NCBI GenBank assembly: GCA_029907255.1 | Contig: JARYMF010000014.1 | Location: forward strand, 1-64,000 | Length of the DNA stretch: 64,000 bases | Reading direction: 5' to 3' | Source: Armatimonadota bacterium | GTDB taxonomy: Bacteria; Armatimonadota; UBA5829; DTJY01 | In this document: positions 52,269 to 60,352 of the stretch, piece by piece | Layout: each line of letters starts with the position of its first letter | Numbering within the stretch: the first letter of the stretch is position 1 | Notes under the pieces: model-generated | Databases searched by the model: none | Told to the model about the DNA's origin: nothing | The model's input: the letters and a program-made list of their open reading frames with translations, nothing else | Position numbers and translations under genes: made by a program

Positions 52269-53468
52269 TTACCATGGGTAAGAAGTTGAACATCCGACCT
52301 CTGTTATATACCAATCGCTTCCAAATCGTTCAAGCGTATAAGAGACGTATACGGTTTTCACAAAGCCGCTATCTTCATCAACGTAAATATGAGTTCCAAA
52401 TGCAACAACACAATCGGAAGAACGCTTGTGAATCCTGTCAAATATAAAACTGCGCGTCCTTATATTTCTCATGGCGTCGCGCGTCATATCATAATAATCT
52501 TCGGCGTCAATGGAATAAGCGTATTTGCCGTTCAAATAAACCGCGATGCGTGAGTTGAACCTGAGGTAGTCTCTTATGAGATATTCATCGCCTCTTTCCC
52601 ATGCGCGCTGTATGCGATTTAGTGCTTCGCGCAATCTGCGGCCGTAGGTGTCACAAAGATAATAGTCATCATTCCAGTTGATAGCGATTGGGATTTGAAC
52701 GCAGATGTGTCGGTTTGCAAACGTTGGGATAAAAACGATGCGTGGCCCGAAGATATATGGTGGAAGAGTTCCATAGTAGAAGTATATTGACGGCCAGCAG
52801 TAATCTTTCCTATAGGTATAACAGTAGTTTGGGTAAAAGAAGCGCCGAGTTGAATAAGAAATAATGTAGGGGTTATAATCATCTCGTTTGTATTTGTGCG
52901 TTTCTGTGCGCTCCCGTTTCCTCTCCCGGTCAAGTGACGTGTCCCGTTTTTCCGTGCGACTGGACCAGATTTTTCCTATGCTCGAATACTCCTTTCTTGT
53001 TGAGCCATTGGAAGAATTGTTTGAACTAAAATTAACACTTTGCTTATCACGTTGTGTGGTTGAGCTTCGCAATTCCCACCGTCCACTAATGCTTAGGGGC
53101 GACCAACCACTGTCTTTTGGTGTTGATGAGGAAGGCTTTTTGAATACAGGGTTTCCGGGCGAAAAGGGCTTTGTTGAAGATGAGTTGAAGGATGTTCCAC
53201 CCCAAGATGCAGTGCCCCTGTATGATGAGCTCAACCTGCTGTTTTCGAATCTATTACTATTCCAGCCAGTACTAATACTAGGCCTATTACTAGTAGGCCG
53301 TGGAATATTCGCACGAGAATTCGCCGAGCCCCAAAAATTAGGACTTGATTTTTCGGTCTTGGTTACTCCTTTTGCATAGGAAGCATTTTCCATTGCGAGT
53401 GCCAGGAGTGCGAAAGTAAATACTGCAAGAATGGTAATTGCGAGGAGCTGTCTAACTTTTATGACCAT
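52269..53468 (-). CDS. Exported paralogue lacking the CFI-box
   Basis: The chosen ATG at 53468 (399 residues, after GGGGTG) beats ATG 53486, which has no ribosome site. The signal peptide spans residues 5-30 and both this and the downstream paralogue continue with AKGVTKT directly after the cleavage site. Residues 35-185 are low-complexity Ser/Asn/Arg. A short Tyr/Phe-rich region follows (about 200-260, PNYCYTYRKDYCWPSIYFYYG). The C-terminal domain (about 275-395) matches the shared domain of its neighbour (LNRIQRAWERGDEYLI...NGKYAYSIDAEDYYDMTRDAM) and ends without any CFI box. The two genes are 32 bases apart, in one transcript. Confidence 0.75.
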   Translation of the reverse strand: MVIKVRQLLAITILAVFTFALLALAMENASYAKGVTKTEKSSPNFWGSANSRANIPRPTSNRPSISTGWNSNRFENSRLSSSYRGTASWGGTSFNSSSTKPFSPGNPVFKKPSSSTPKDSGWSPLSISGRWELRSSTTQRDKQSVNFSSNNSSNGSTRKEYSSIGKIWSSRTEKRDTSLDRERKRERTETHKYKRDDYNPYIISYSTRRFFYPNYCYTYRKDYCWPSIYFYYGTLPPYIFGPRIVFIPTFANRHICVQIPIAINWNDDYYLCDTYGRRLREALNRIQRAWERGDEYLIRDYLRFNSRIAVYLNGKYAYSIDAEDYYDMTRDAMRNIRTRSFIFDRIHKRSSDCVVAFGTHIYVDEDSGFVKTVYVSYTLERFGSDWYITEVGCSTSYPW

Positions 53469-53735
53469 TTCGGTCACCCCTTTCATGGGAAGGTTCGTTT
53501 GCTTTTACGAATAGGGTCAGTTTTTAGTCTCTTTTTAATATTATAGACGTAAGTCTATTGCCAAAAGTTTCATATTATATCGAAGCGGAGTTTCAAACAT
53601 ATGTTCTGGAAATAATCAGGCGAACTTCCCAGCTAAGTTTGCTAGTCTAAAAGAGGGACTCACCTTTTTAGAGTAGCAATTAAATTAATAATTGAAACCA
53701 TCTCCTCAGGAGTCCACTGATGATAACAGTGGAAA

Positions 53736-54191
53736 TTAGCGCCTTCTATTATTGCCACGCTTGCTTTCGATATTGCGTTTCAACTGAAGCAGCCGTTCTT
53801 CGCTTTCTTTAACAAAACGTGATAGCCTTTCCTCGAAGCTTTGGGCTACTGGTGTTGTTTCAGGTTCGCTTTCTGGTTCAGGGCCGAGATTGATTTCTTC
53901 TGGAGGGCGCTCAACAGATTTTTCACGCTCGCGAGGTTCCGGAGGCTCCTGAGGAGGCTGCTCAACTTGCTTGGTTGAGAGTTCATAGCGCCCTTTGCTG
54001 TTGACGCTCAAGACCCTTACTCTAACTCGATCGTGCTCTTTGAAATAATCTTTGACATCCCTGACAAACGTATCCGCAATCTCGGAAATGTGGATTAAGC
54101 CGGTCTTTCCACCTTGCATCCTGACGATAGCACCATACTCAGTTACCTTTACAACTACTCCGTCGACGGTGCTTCCGATTTCTATAGCCAT
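53736..54191 (-). CDS. S1 RNA-binding domain protein
   Basis: A 151-residue protein. Residues 1-75 are an S1 domain (IGSTVDGVVVKVTEYGAIV...GKTGLIHISEIADTFVRDV...VRVRVLSVNSKGRYELSTKQ) and the rest is a charged, Glu/Pro-rich linker ending in a basic tail. The arrangement resembles Gram-positive general stress protein 13/YugI or the S1 domain at the end of PNPase. It probably binds RNA or ribosomes. Lies alone, divergent from the next gene. Confidence 0.85.
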   Translation of the reverse strand: MAIEIGSTVDGVVVKVTEYGAIVRMQGGKTGLIHISEIADTFVRDVKDYFKEHDRVRVRVLSVNSKGRYELSTKQVEQPPQEPPEPREREKSVERPPEEINLGPEPESEPETTPVAQSFEERLSRFVKESEERLLQLKRNIESKRGNNRRR

Positions 54192-54521
54192 TAGACTTTT
54201 GCGCGTTCCTCCTTACTTTTTCCACCTTGACAAAAATCTGTAGGTGGAGATTTTGCAATTATTGACTCTTAAATTGTTTAGCACATAGCCATAGCACGTT
54301 GGTGCGTGATTGCTTGTACAGCGTGCGCTATGTATCGGCACTCAGTATATCGGTGCGAATTTTCTTTGTCAACAGGTATTTTTACCAGTAACCTATTAAT
54401 TTTTAATACGGGCATCTAGAAAAAATAAAACCTATTAATGTTAGCAAAGGCTTTTTTGTTATAATGTCGGTCGGATAGCAATTCTTTACCCTGCAAAATT
54501 GGCTTAACAAGAGGTGGAAAA
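54192..54521. other. Divergent intergenic region
   Basis: No gene is visible in these 330 bases. An imperfect inverted repeat spans about 54283-54333 (ACATAG...ATAGCACG against CGTGCGCTATGT). A TATAAT at 54460-54465 lacks a good -35. Confidence 0.45.
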
Positions 54522-55871
54522 TTGAATATTGACAATAATTTCGATGTTATTGTGGCAGGTGGTGGCGTTGCAGGTATTGCCGCTGCCGTTTGTTCGTCAA
54601 GAATTGGAGTCAAGACGCTCCTAATTGAACGCTATGGATTTTTGGGCGGTCTTGGGACAGCTGGGCTGGTTAATCCTTTTATGAGCTCCTGCACTTCAAA
54701 GGGTGAACAGCTTGTCGGAGGTTTCTTTAAAGAAATTTGCGACCGAATGGCAGATATGGGCGGTATGTTTGGAAGAGCATTCGACCCAGAGGCGATGAAG
54801 TTTGTCGCACAGGAAATGCTGCTCGAATCGGGCGGGCACCTCCTTCTCCATTCTTGGATAACAGGGGTTCGCGTTGTTGGGAGAAGGGTCATCGGCGTTG
54901 AGATTTTAACAAAAAGCGGGACGATTAACCTCGATGGCGCAGTTACAATTGATGCTACTGGAGATGGTGATGTTTCGGCAATGGCAGGCGCACCATTTGA
55001 GATGGGAAGCCCGGAACATGGAATGACTCAGGCGATGACTCTTATGTTCACAATCGGTGGTGTTGATATTCGCAAAGCGCTAATGTATGCCAAGGACAAC
55101 CCAGATCAAATGCGCTTTCCAAAGCCGCAAACCGATGCGGATGTAGAGCGTCTGCTGAAAACGTCCGTTGGAGTTGCGGGCTTTTATAAGGAAGTTGACG
55201 AAGCACGTAGTAAAGGCGAGTTTCCACTTCCGCAAGATATGGTTTTCTTCATAGCATTACCAACGCCTGGTCACGTCGTGGTGAACACGACGCACATTGG
55301 AGGGTTGGATGGTACTCGTTCGGAAGATTTAACGCAAGCTGAGATAGAGGGGCGGCGGCAGACGATGGCTTTGATGAAATTCTTCCGGAATTATGTGCCA
55401 GGTTTTGAGAATGCTTACTTAGTTCAAACCGCAACCCAAATTGGCGTAAGGGAGACACGTCGTATTTTAGGCGAGTATATCTTTACAGCAGAAGACGTAG
55501 TAGCTGGAAGAAAATTCCCTGACCCTGTGTTGAGGTCTGCGTATCCAGTGGATATCCATCGTCCTACTGGCATTGGTTATTCGCGTGCGGATGATGGAAA
55601 GCCAACAAATGCTCCTCCTCCTGGTGATTGGTATGAGGTTCCCTATCGGTGTTTGGTGCCGCGTGAAATTGAAAATCTTCTCGTTGCAGGCCGATGTCTT
55701 TCTGCAACCCACGAGGGTCAGGGAGCTGTTCGAATAATGCCGAATTGCATGGCACTTGGCCAGGCGGCTGGTATAGCTGCTGCGCTTTGTGTTAGGGAAG
55801 GTGTGACTCCTCGGAAGCTGGACTATAAACTCCTAAGAGATTACCTACTAGCTCAGGGAGCAATTATCTAA
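54522..55871 (+). CDS. FAD-dependent oxidoreductase
   Basis: A 449-residue protein, TTG start at 54522 behind AGAGGTGG. The dinucleotide-binding motif VIVAGGGVAGIAAAVCSSRIG at residues about 9-30 is followed by ERYGFLGG, typical of the FAD_oxidored family with thioredoxin-reductase-like Rossmann fold. Further family motifs are DATGDGDVSAMAG and ENLLVAGRCLSATHEGQGAVRIMPNCMALGQAAG near the C-terminus. The substrate is not deducible. The ggt gene starts 57 bases later, and the two could be co-transcribed. Confidence 0.85.
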   Translation: MNIDNNFDVIVAGGGVAGIAAAVCSSRIGVKTLLIERYGFLGGLGTAGLVNPFMSSCTSKGEQLVGGFFKEICDRMADMGGMFGRAFDPEAMKFVAQEMLLESGGHLLLHSWITGVRVVGRRVIGVEILTKSGTINLDGAVTIDATGDGDVSAMAGAPFEMGSPEHGMTQAMTLMFTIGGVDIRKALMYAKDNPDQMRFPKPQTDADVERLLKTSVGVAGFYKEVDEARSKGEFPLPQDMVFFIALPTPGHVVVNTTHIGGLDGTRSEDLTQAEIEGRRQTMALMKFFRNYVPGFENAYLVQTATQIGVRETRRILGEYIFTAEDVVAGRKFPDPVLRSAYPVDIHRPTGIGYSRADDGKPTNAPPPGDWYEVPYRCLVPREIENLLVAGRCLSATHEGQGAVRIMPNCMALGQAAGIAAALCVREGVTPRKLDYKLLRDYLLAQGAII

Positions 55872-55927
55872 GGTTAGTACATGAGCCGCCGTTTTTAATA
55901 TTCCCAGAGGGCATTTTGGAGGGTGAA

Positions 55928-57526
55928 ATGGGCAAGGCTGTTGATGTTGTTAGTAAGTTTGGCATGGTTGCTTCAGACAATGCGCTGGCTTCTCAGGTTG
56001 GGCGCGATATACTTCAGGCAGGCGGGAATGCCGTAGACGCAGCGGTTGCGACCGCTCTAGCGCTTTGCGTGGTAAAACCTGCGTCTAATGGAATCGGTGG
56101 TTATGGGGGGCAGATGGTTATTTATCTTTCGAGTAAAAGACGAGTTGTCACTATTGACTACAATACTCGTGCTCCGAAGGCGGCAACCGAAGGTATGTTT
56201 GAAATTGAGGATAATACAAAAAAGTATGGTTTAGGAGAGTTTGCCCCCGTTGTTAACAATGCTAATTTCGTAGGTCCTCTTGCCGTATCTGTTCCCGGAA
56301 CTGTAGCAGGTCTTTCCTTGGCAGCTGAGAAATTTGGCCGCCTTGGGTGGGGTAAAGTTATGGAGCCGATTATCCGCCTTGCGGCTGATGGGTTCCCAGT
56401 TTATCCAGGGTTGGCTGCGCAGCTCGAATGGCTGAAGAATGGTGCAGATGAAGATTCGATAGCAACAATGTTTCCCGATGGCAGCATACCACAGGAGGGC
56501 GAAATCTGGGTGCAATCGGATTTGGCTCGCCTATTGGAGACGCTAGCCGCCGACCCTCGTTCTTTCTATGTTGGAGAAATTGCAGAAAAAATTGCAAACC
56601 GCGTTCAATCATTGGGTGGTATACTCACTTTAAGTGATATGGCAGAATACAAGGCACAGATCTGCAAGCCATTAGTTCTTGAATACAGAGGAAAACAAGT
56701 TCACGCTTGTCCGGCACTGTCAGGTAGTCCAACTGCACTTGAGATTCTGTCAGTGCTCAATGTGTTGAGCCCAGAGCCATACTCGGCGGACGATTCAAAA
56801 TATTGGGCAGATCTCGCAGATACGCTAGTCCTAGCTTGGAGAGATCGGTTCAAATATATCGGCGATGTTCCTGGCATTGAGCGAAAAATTCGATGGTTGA
56901 TTTCCAGTAAACATGCTGGCAAGCTTGCTAGAAGGATTAAAAAAGGGCCGGTTGCTCGCCGACTCCGCAAATCTGAAACAGTGGGCTGCACGGTAAGCCT
57001 GGTGGCTTGTGATTCCGAGCACAATATGGTTGCCCTAACGCAGACTCATGGCGGTGGATGGGGCGCGAAGGTTGGCGTTCCTGGCCTTGGTATTGTTTTA
57101 AACCATGGAATGTCGCGTTTTGATCCGAGGCCGGGCTTTCCAAACTCTGTTGGCCCAGGGAAGGCCGTGATGCATAACATGTCGCCGCTAATCGTTACTA
57201 GCAACGGTAACCCGGTTGCAGCTTTTGGGCTTCCAGGGGGCCGCATGATACCCAACATGGTGGCTCAGTTTGCAGTAAATATCATTGACTTTGACATGAC
57301 ACCTGCTGAAACACTTAATCGCCCAAGGATACACACTCATCTTGCAGGAATGCTTGTTGAGAAGCATCTGCCGGAGACTGCGAGGGAGGCGATGAAGGCA
57401 CGTGGGCATATGCTGGAGGAGCGCGAAACACTTGCAGGCCTTGCCTCATGCATACGAATAGATGGCAGTCAAATTGTAGGTGCTTCTGGTGCTGGGGTGG
57501 AAGGCGCAGCAGGGGTTCTGGAGTAA
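55928..57526 (+). CDS. ggt: Gamma-glutamyltransferase
   Basis: The ATG at 55928 behind GGAGGG gives 532 residues. Gamma-glutamyltransferases are Ntn hydrolases made as one chain and cleaved autocatalytically before a Thr. That Thr is 355 here, in GCTVSLVACDSEHNMVAL, giving a large subunit of about 354 and a small one of about 178 residues. The large-subunit motif ALALCVVKPASNGIGGYGG is usual. There is no signal peptide, unlike the periplasmic E. coli enzyme, so it may act in the cytosol. It removes the gamma-glutamyl group from glutathione or related peptides; the substrate could also be another gamma-glutamyl compound. Confidence 0.9.
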   Translation: MGKAVDVVSKFGMVASDNALASQVGRDILQAGGNAVDAAVATALALCVVKPASNGIGGYGGQMVIYLSSKRRVVTIDYNTRAPKAATEGMFEIEDNTKKYGLGEFAPVVNNANFVGPLAVSVPGTVAGLSLAAEKFGRLGWGKVMEPIIRLAADGFPVYPGLAAQLEWLKNGADEDSIATMFPDGSIPQEGEIWVQSDLARLLETLAADPRSFYVGEIAEKIANRVQSLGGILTLSDMAEYKAQICKPLVLEYRGKQVHACPALSGSPTALEILSVLNVLSPEPYSADDSKYWADLADTLVLAWRDRFKYIGDVPGIERKIRWLISSKHAGKLARRIKKGPVARRLRKSETVGCTVSLVACDSEHNMVALTQTHGGGWGAKVGVPGLGIVLNHGMSRFDPRPGFPNSVGPGKAVMHNMSPLIVTSNGNPVAAFGLPGGRMIPNMVAQFAVNIIDFDMTPAETLNRPRIHTHLAGMLVEKHLPETAREAMKARGHMLEERETLAGLASCIRIDGSQIVGASGAGVEGAAGVLE

Positions 57527-57543
57527 CTACTAGTCATTGGCTT

Positions 57544-57951
57544 CTAATAAATTAGCCAAATAGCAATAAGCGAAAGAATGACCCCGAGCCACTGGCTGTG
57601 CGAAAGTTTTTCTTTCCATGCGGCCATTGAGAGGGTTGCCGTGACAACTAAGTTGCCAAGGTTCCTAACAGGAAAGGCAACTATTCCAGGGATTTGCTGA
57701 AGCGCAATCAAGAAAAAGAGCAAGCTTAGTGCACCGCTAAATCCCATGAACAAACCTATTTTTCGGTCGGTCATTGTTGTTTTTCCGCCCTGTATCTTTA
57801 AGAGAATCAACCCCATTATCATTGGAACGGCATAGTACATTAGCATATATAAATCACGGTAGGCATCCAACCCGCATTCATGAAGCGCTTTGTTTGCCAC
57901 ATGGAGCAGACCTGTCAGCATGAATGCAACCATAAGGAGAAGAAAGCTCAT
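57544..57951 (-). CDS. Half-size DMT (EamA-type) membrane protein B
   Basis: A 135-residue protein with four hydrophobic helices (FLLLMVAFMLTGLLHVANKAL; LYMLMYYAVPMIMGLILL; IGLFMGFSGALSLLFFLIALQ; WLGVILSLIAIWLIY). The order and the end resemble half of a ten-helix EamA transporter (ARNLGNLVVTATLSMAAWKEKLS). The upstream half-gene ends one base into this one, so the two are translationally coupled. Such pairs may form hetero-oligomers. Substrate unknown. Confidence 0.78.
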   Translation of the reverse strand: MSFLLLMVAFMLTGLLHVANKALHECGLDAYRDLYMLMYYAVPMIMGLILLKIQGGKTTMTDRKIGLFMGFSGALSLLFFLIALQQIPGIVAFPVRNLGNLVVTATLSMAAWKEKLSHSQWLGVILSLIAIWLIY

Positions 57952-58379
57952 TATGACGTGCCTCCATTTCTTGTTTCGTGCCTGCCAAAAAGAATAAGTG
58001 CAAAAGTAATTAGCACAAGGCCAACAATCTGCTTGTGATTTGGTTGCTCGTGCCAGACAAAGATAGAGGCCAATACGGGAAATGCTATCGCCAGGCTGAT
58101 AACTGTCCAGGATGCTGAAAGCTGACCGTAGCCTATGTGATAAAAAAATGCCAAAGTTGCAAAGAAAACCATAAACCCTGAAATTGAACCTAAAATAATA
58201 GCATGAATGTTTAGCGACAGTTCATGCTTTATAAGAATATAGGTGATTACGGTTAGGGTAGAGCCAATGTACATCCAAACGTTTACGGCTTGGACATTCG
58301 AATTTCGCCGTGTCGCTATCTTGTAGCTCATGGCAAAGCCGGTATTGAAGATGATTGATAATATCAAGAATAAAACCAT
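57951..58379 (-). CDS. Half-size DMT (EamA-type) membrane protein A
   Basis: A 142-residue protein, four or five hydrophobic helices (VLFLILSIIFNTGFAMSYKIA; VWMYIGSTLTVITYIL; GSISGFMVFFATLAFFYHIG; SWTVISLAIAFPVLASIFV; VGLVLITFALILFG). Its last 50 residues (LSASWTVISLAIAFPVLASIF...KQIVGLVLITFALILFG) have the repeat pattern of EamA domains. The TGA of this gene overlaps the ATG of the next. Like other short DMT proteins it should dimerise, here probably with its partner. Confidence 0.78.
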   Translation of the reverse strand: MVLFLILSIIFNTGFAMSYKIATRRNSNVQAVNVWMYIGSTLTVITYILIKHELSLNIHAIILGSISGFMVFFATLAFFYHIGYGQLSASWTVISLAIAFPVLASIFVWHEQPNHKQIVGLVLITFALILFGRHETRNGGTS

Positions 58380-58561
58380 GACAGTTTTTATTTGTATTCA
58401 GTGTTTTTTCTCTTGCTATATGGGAGCAAAAGGGCTATTTGAAGTTGGGATATCATGCCACCATTGTAAGCACCCCAAGTAGTAAATGGCAAGATGTGAA
58501 AGAAGGTTAGCTCAGCAGTATAACGGGTAATATCTTGAGTGGCGATTCCTCAGCATTTTAA

Positions 58562-58591
58562 TTGCCGAAACGAAGCGGCCCATGCTAGAAT
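58562..58591 (+). promoter_or_regulatory. Promoter for manC with flanking inverted repeat
   Basis: TTGCCG (58562-58567), 18-base spacer, TAGAAT (58586-58591). GGCCCA at 58577-58582 and TGGGCC at 58602-58607 flank the -10, with inner TGC and GCA also matching, so the site could be an operator. Confidence 0.55.
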
Positions 58592-58635
58592 AAATGTGCA
58601 TTGGGCCAAGTTACATTTTGAAGGAGAAGAGTAAT

Positions 58636-59709
58636 ATGGAGATGTATGGCATTGTCATGGCAGGCGGCGGAGGCACACGATTGTGGCCAAAGTCTCGAGA
58701 AAACTTCCCTAAGCAGATACATCCTCTTGTGGGAGAGAAGCCGCTTGTGCAGGCTATGACAGACAGATTATCCGCAATTCTTGGTGAGGACAAGGTCTAC
58801 ATCATAACTAATGCCCATCACGTAGATTTAATCTGCGAAGCAACTGCGCGGAAGCCCGATGCGGTGTTTATTGATCCTTATAGGCGCGATACAGCACCTT
58901 GCATAGGCCTTGCGGCGGCATATATAAGCCTAATAGACCCAGAGGCAATTTTGGGGGTTTTCCCGTCAGACCATTATATTTCGGGTGATGAAGAGTTTGC
59001 ACAAACTATACTGGCGGCGAAGAAGCTAGCGGAAATGGGGAAAGTGGTCACGATTGGTATACCTCCGACAGCCCCTGAGACAGGATATGGTTATATTCAA
59101 ATAGAGCCCGAATACAAAGTCGTTGAGGGATGCGAGGTTCATAAGGCAAAACGGTTTGTTGAAAAGCCTGACCTTCCGACCGCTAAAAGATATGTTGAGA
59201 GTGGTGATTATCTTTGGAATAGCGGCATGTTTGTATGGAGTGTGCCAAAAATAATGGAGCTCTTCGCTCTTCATTTGCCAGATATTCATGAGCGTTTGAT
59301 GCGAATAAAAGATGCCGTCGGCGGAGAAAATGAAACCGAAGTTCTCCACCGTGAGTATGAAGCAATGCGTCGGATTTCCGTTGATTATGGAATAATGGAG
59401 AAACTCAACGATATTATGGTCGTGCGGGCAACGTTTGGTTGGAATGACATTGGCAGTTGGACGGCAGTAAGCGACATAATGCAAAAAGATGAACACGGAA
59501 ACGCAGTTAACGCTTTTCACATAGGAATAGATACGACCAATAGCTTGGTTGTTGGTTCAAAGGATAAGCTAATTGCAACCATTGGGCTTGATGATATGAT
59601 TATTGTTGATACCGAAGACGCGCTCCTTGTTTGTCCGAAAGACCGTGCGCAGGATGTGAAAAAGTTGGTAGAGTTATTGAAAGAGCGGGGTTTGGATAAA
59701 TATCTGTGA
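58636..59709 (+). CDS. manC: Mannose-1-phosphate guanylyltransferase
   Basis: The enzyme makes GDP-mannose from mannose 1-phosphate and GTP for glycans and exopolysaccharide. The ATG at 58636 after AAGGAG gives 357 residues. The signature VMAGGGGTRLWPKSRENFPKQ is at the N-terminus, FPSDHYI at about residue 107, and VEKPDLPTAKRYVESG and GSWTAVSD follow. It has no C-terminal isomerase domain, unlike bifunctional AlgA/RfbM enzymes. No other sugar-nucleotide gene is adjacent. Confidence 0.95.
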   Translation: MEMYGIVMAGGGGTRLWPKSRENFPKQIHPLVGEKPLVQAMTDRLSAILGEDKVYIITNAHHVDLICEATARKPDAVFIDPYRRDTAPCIGLAAAYISLIDPEAILGVFPSDHYISGDEEFAQTILAAKKLAEMGKVVTIGIPPTAPETGYGYIQIEPEYKVVEGCEVHKAKRFVEKPDLPTAKRYVESGDYLWNSGMFVWSVPKIMELFALHLPDIHERLMRIKDAVGGENETEVLHREYEAMRRISVDYGIMEKLNDIMVVRATFGWNDIGSWTAVSDIMQKDEHGNAVNAFHIGIDTTNSLVVGSKDKLIATIGLDDMIIVDTEDALLVCPKDRAQDVKKLVELLKERGLDKYL

Positions 59710-59805
59710 AGTTATTTCCAAGTAGACGTAAGAGTCCTAGTTTCAACGCAAAGTTGCAAGGCTTCTAAGCATCTGATGATGCAAAGATAAACTTTGGCCG
59801 CAAAA

Positions 59806-60324
59806 ATGGGCATCCGCAAGGGCATCGTACAAGTTTATACGGGAAACGGAAAAGGTAAGACAACCGCTGCGTGGGGACTTGCGCTTAGAGCTATTGGGCG
59901 TGGGCTTAGGGTGGCAGTTGTGCAATTTCTGAAACCTGGCAAATCGGGAGAGGTTTTAGCCGCAGAGCGCCTTGGGTCGGCAATTTCAGTTTTTGGACGA
60001 ACATCGCCTTTTGATCCAAATGTCAACCAACGTGAATCGGCAGTTCTACGTGAGGAAAGCCGTCAAAATTGGGCGCAGGCGGTTGAAATAATTGAATCTG
60101 GCGAGTATGACATAGTCATTTTGGATGAAATGTGCGTAGTGCTTCATTATAGTTTTGTCAATTCCGAGGAAGTACTAGAAATTCTCAAGCGGCGTCCACC
60201 TTGGGTAGATGTTATTTTGACAGGTAGGTATGCGCCTAAGGAACTTGTGGATGCCGCCGACCTTGTGACAGAAATGGTTGAAGTAAAGCATCCTGGAAAT
60301 TCGAGACAGGGGATTGAATATTAG
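59806..60324 (+). CDS. cobA: Cob(I)alamin adenosyltransferase (CobA/BtuR type)
   Basis: The protein has 172 residues from ATG 59806; a TTG at 59794 is also possible and neither has a clear ribosome site. The P-loop GNGKGKTT (about residue 13) and the downstream VAVVQFLKPGKSGE and VILDEMCVVLHY identify the CobA/BtuR family, which adenosylates cob(I)alamin to make coenzyme B12. The last residues HPGNSRQGIEY match the family end. A URO-D-like gene starts 29 bases later on the same strand; the pair suggests corrinoid use, though the URO-D protein lacks the zinc-type Cys. Confidence 0.93.
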   Translation: MGIRKGIVQVYTGNGKGKTTAAWGLALRAIGRGLRVAVVQFLKPGKSGEVLAAERLGSAISVFGRTSPFDPNVNQRESAVLREESRQNWAQAVEIIESGEYDIVILDEMCVVLHYSFVNSEEVLEILKRRPPWVDVILTGRYAPKELVDAADLVTEMVEVKHPGNSRQGIEY

Positions 60325-60352
60325 GCAATAAGCGAGAGGAGCTATTGGCAAA

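Noticed and set aside
57537-57559. Hairpin TTGGCT/AGCCAA between ggt and the DMT gene as terminator
   Set aside because: Only six base pairs, overlapping the DMT stop codon, with no T-run.
58504-58575. Possible tRNA: GGTTAGCTCAGCAG resembles a D-arm
   Set aside because: No paired acceptor stem, no anticodon arm and no T-arm with TTCGA could be drawn.
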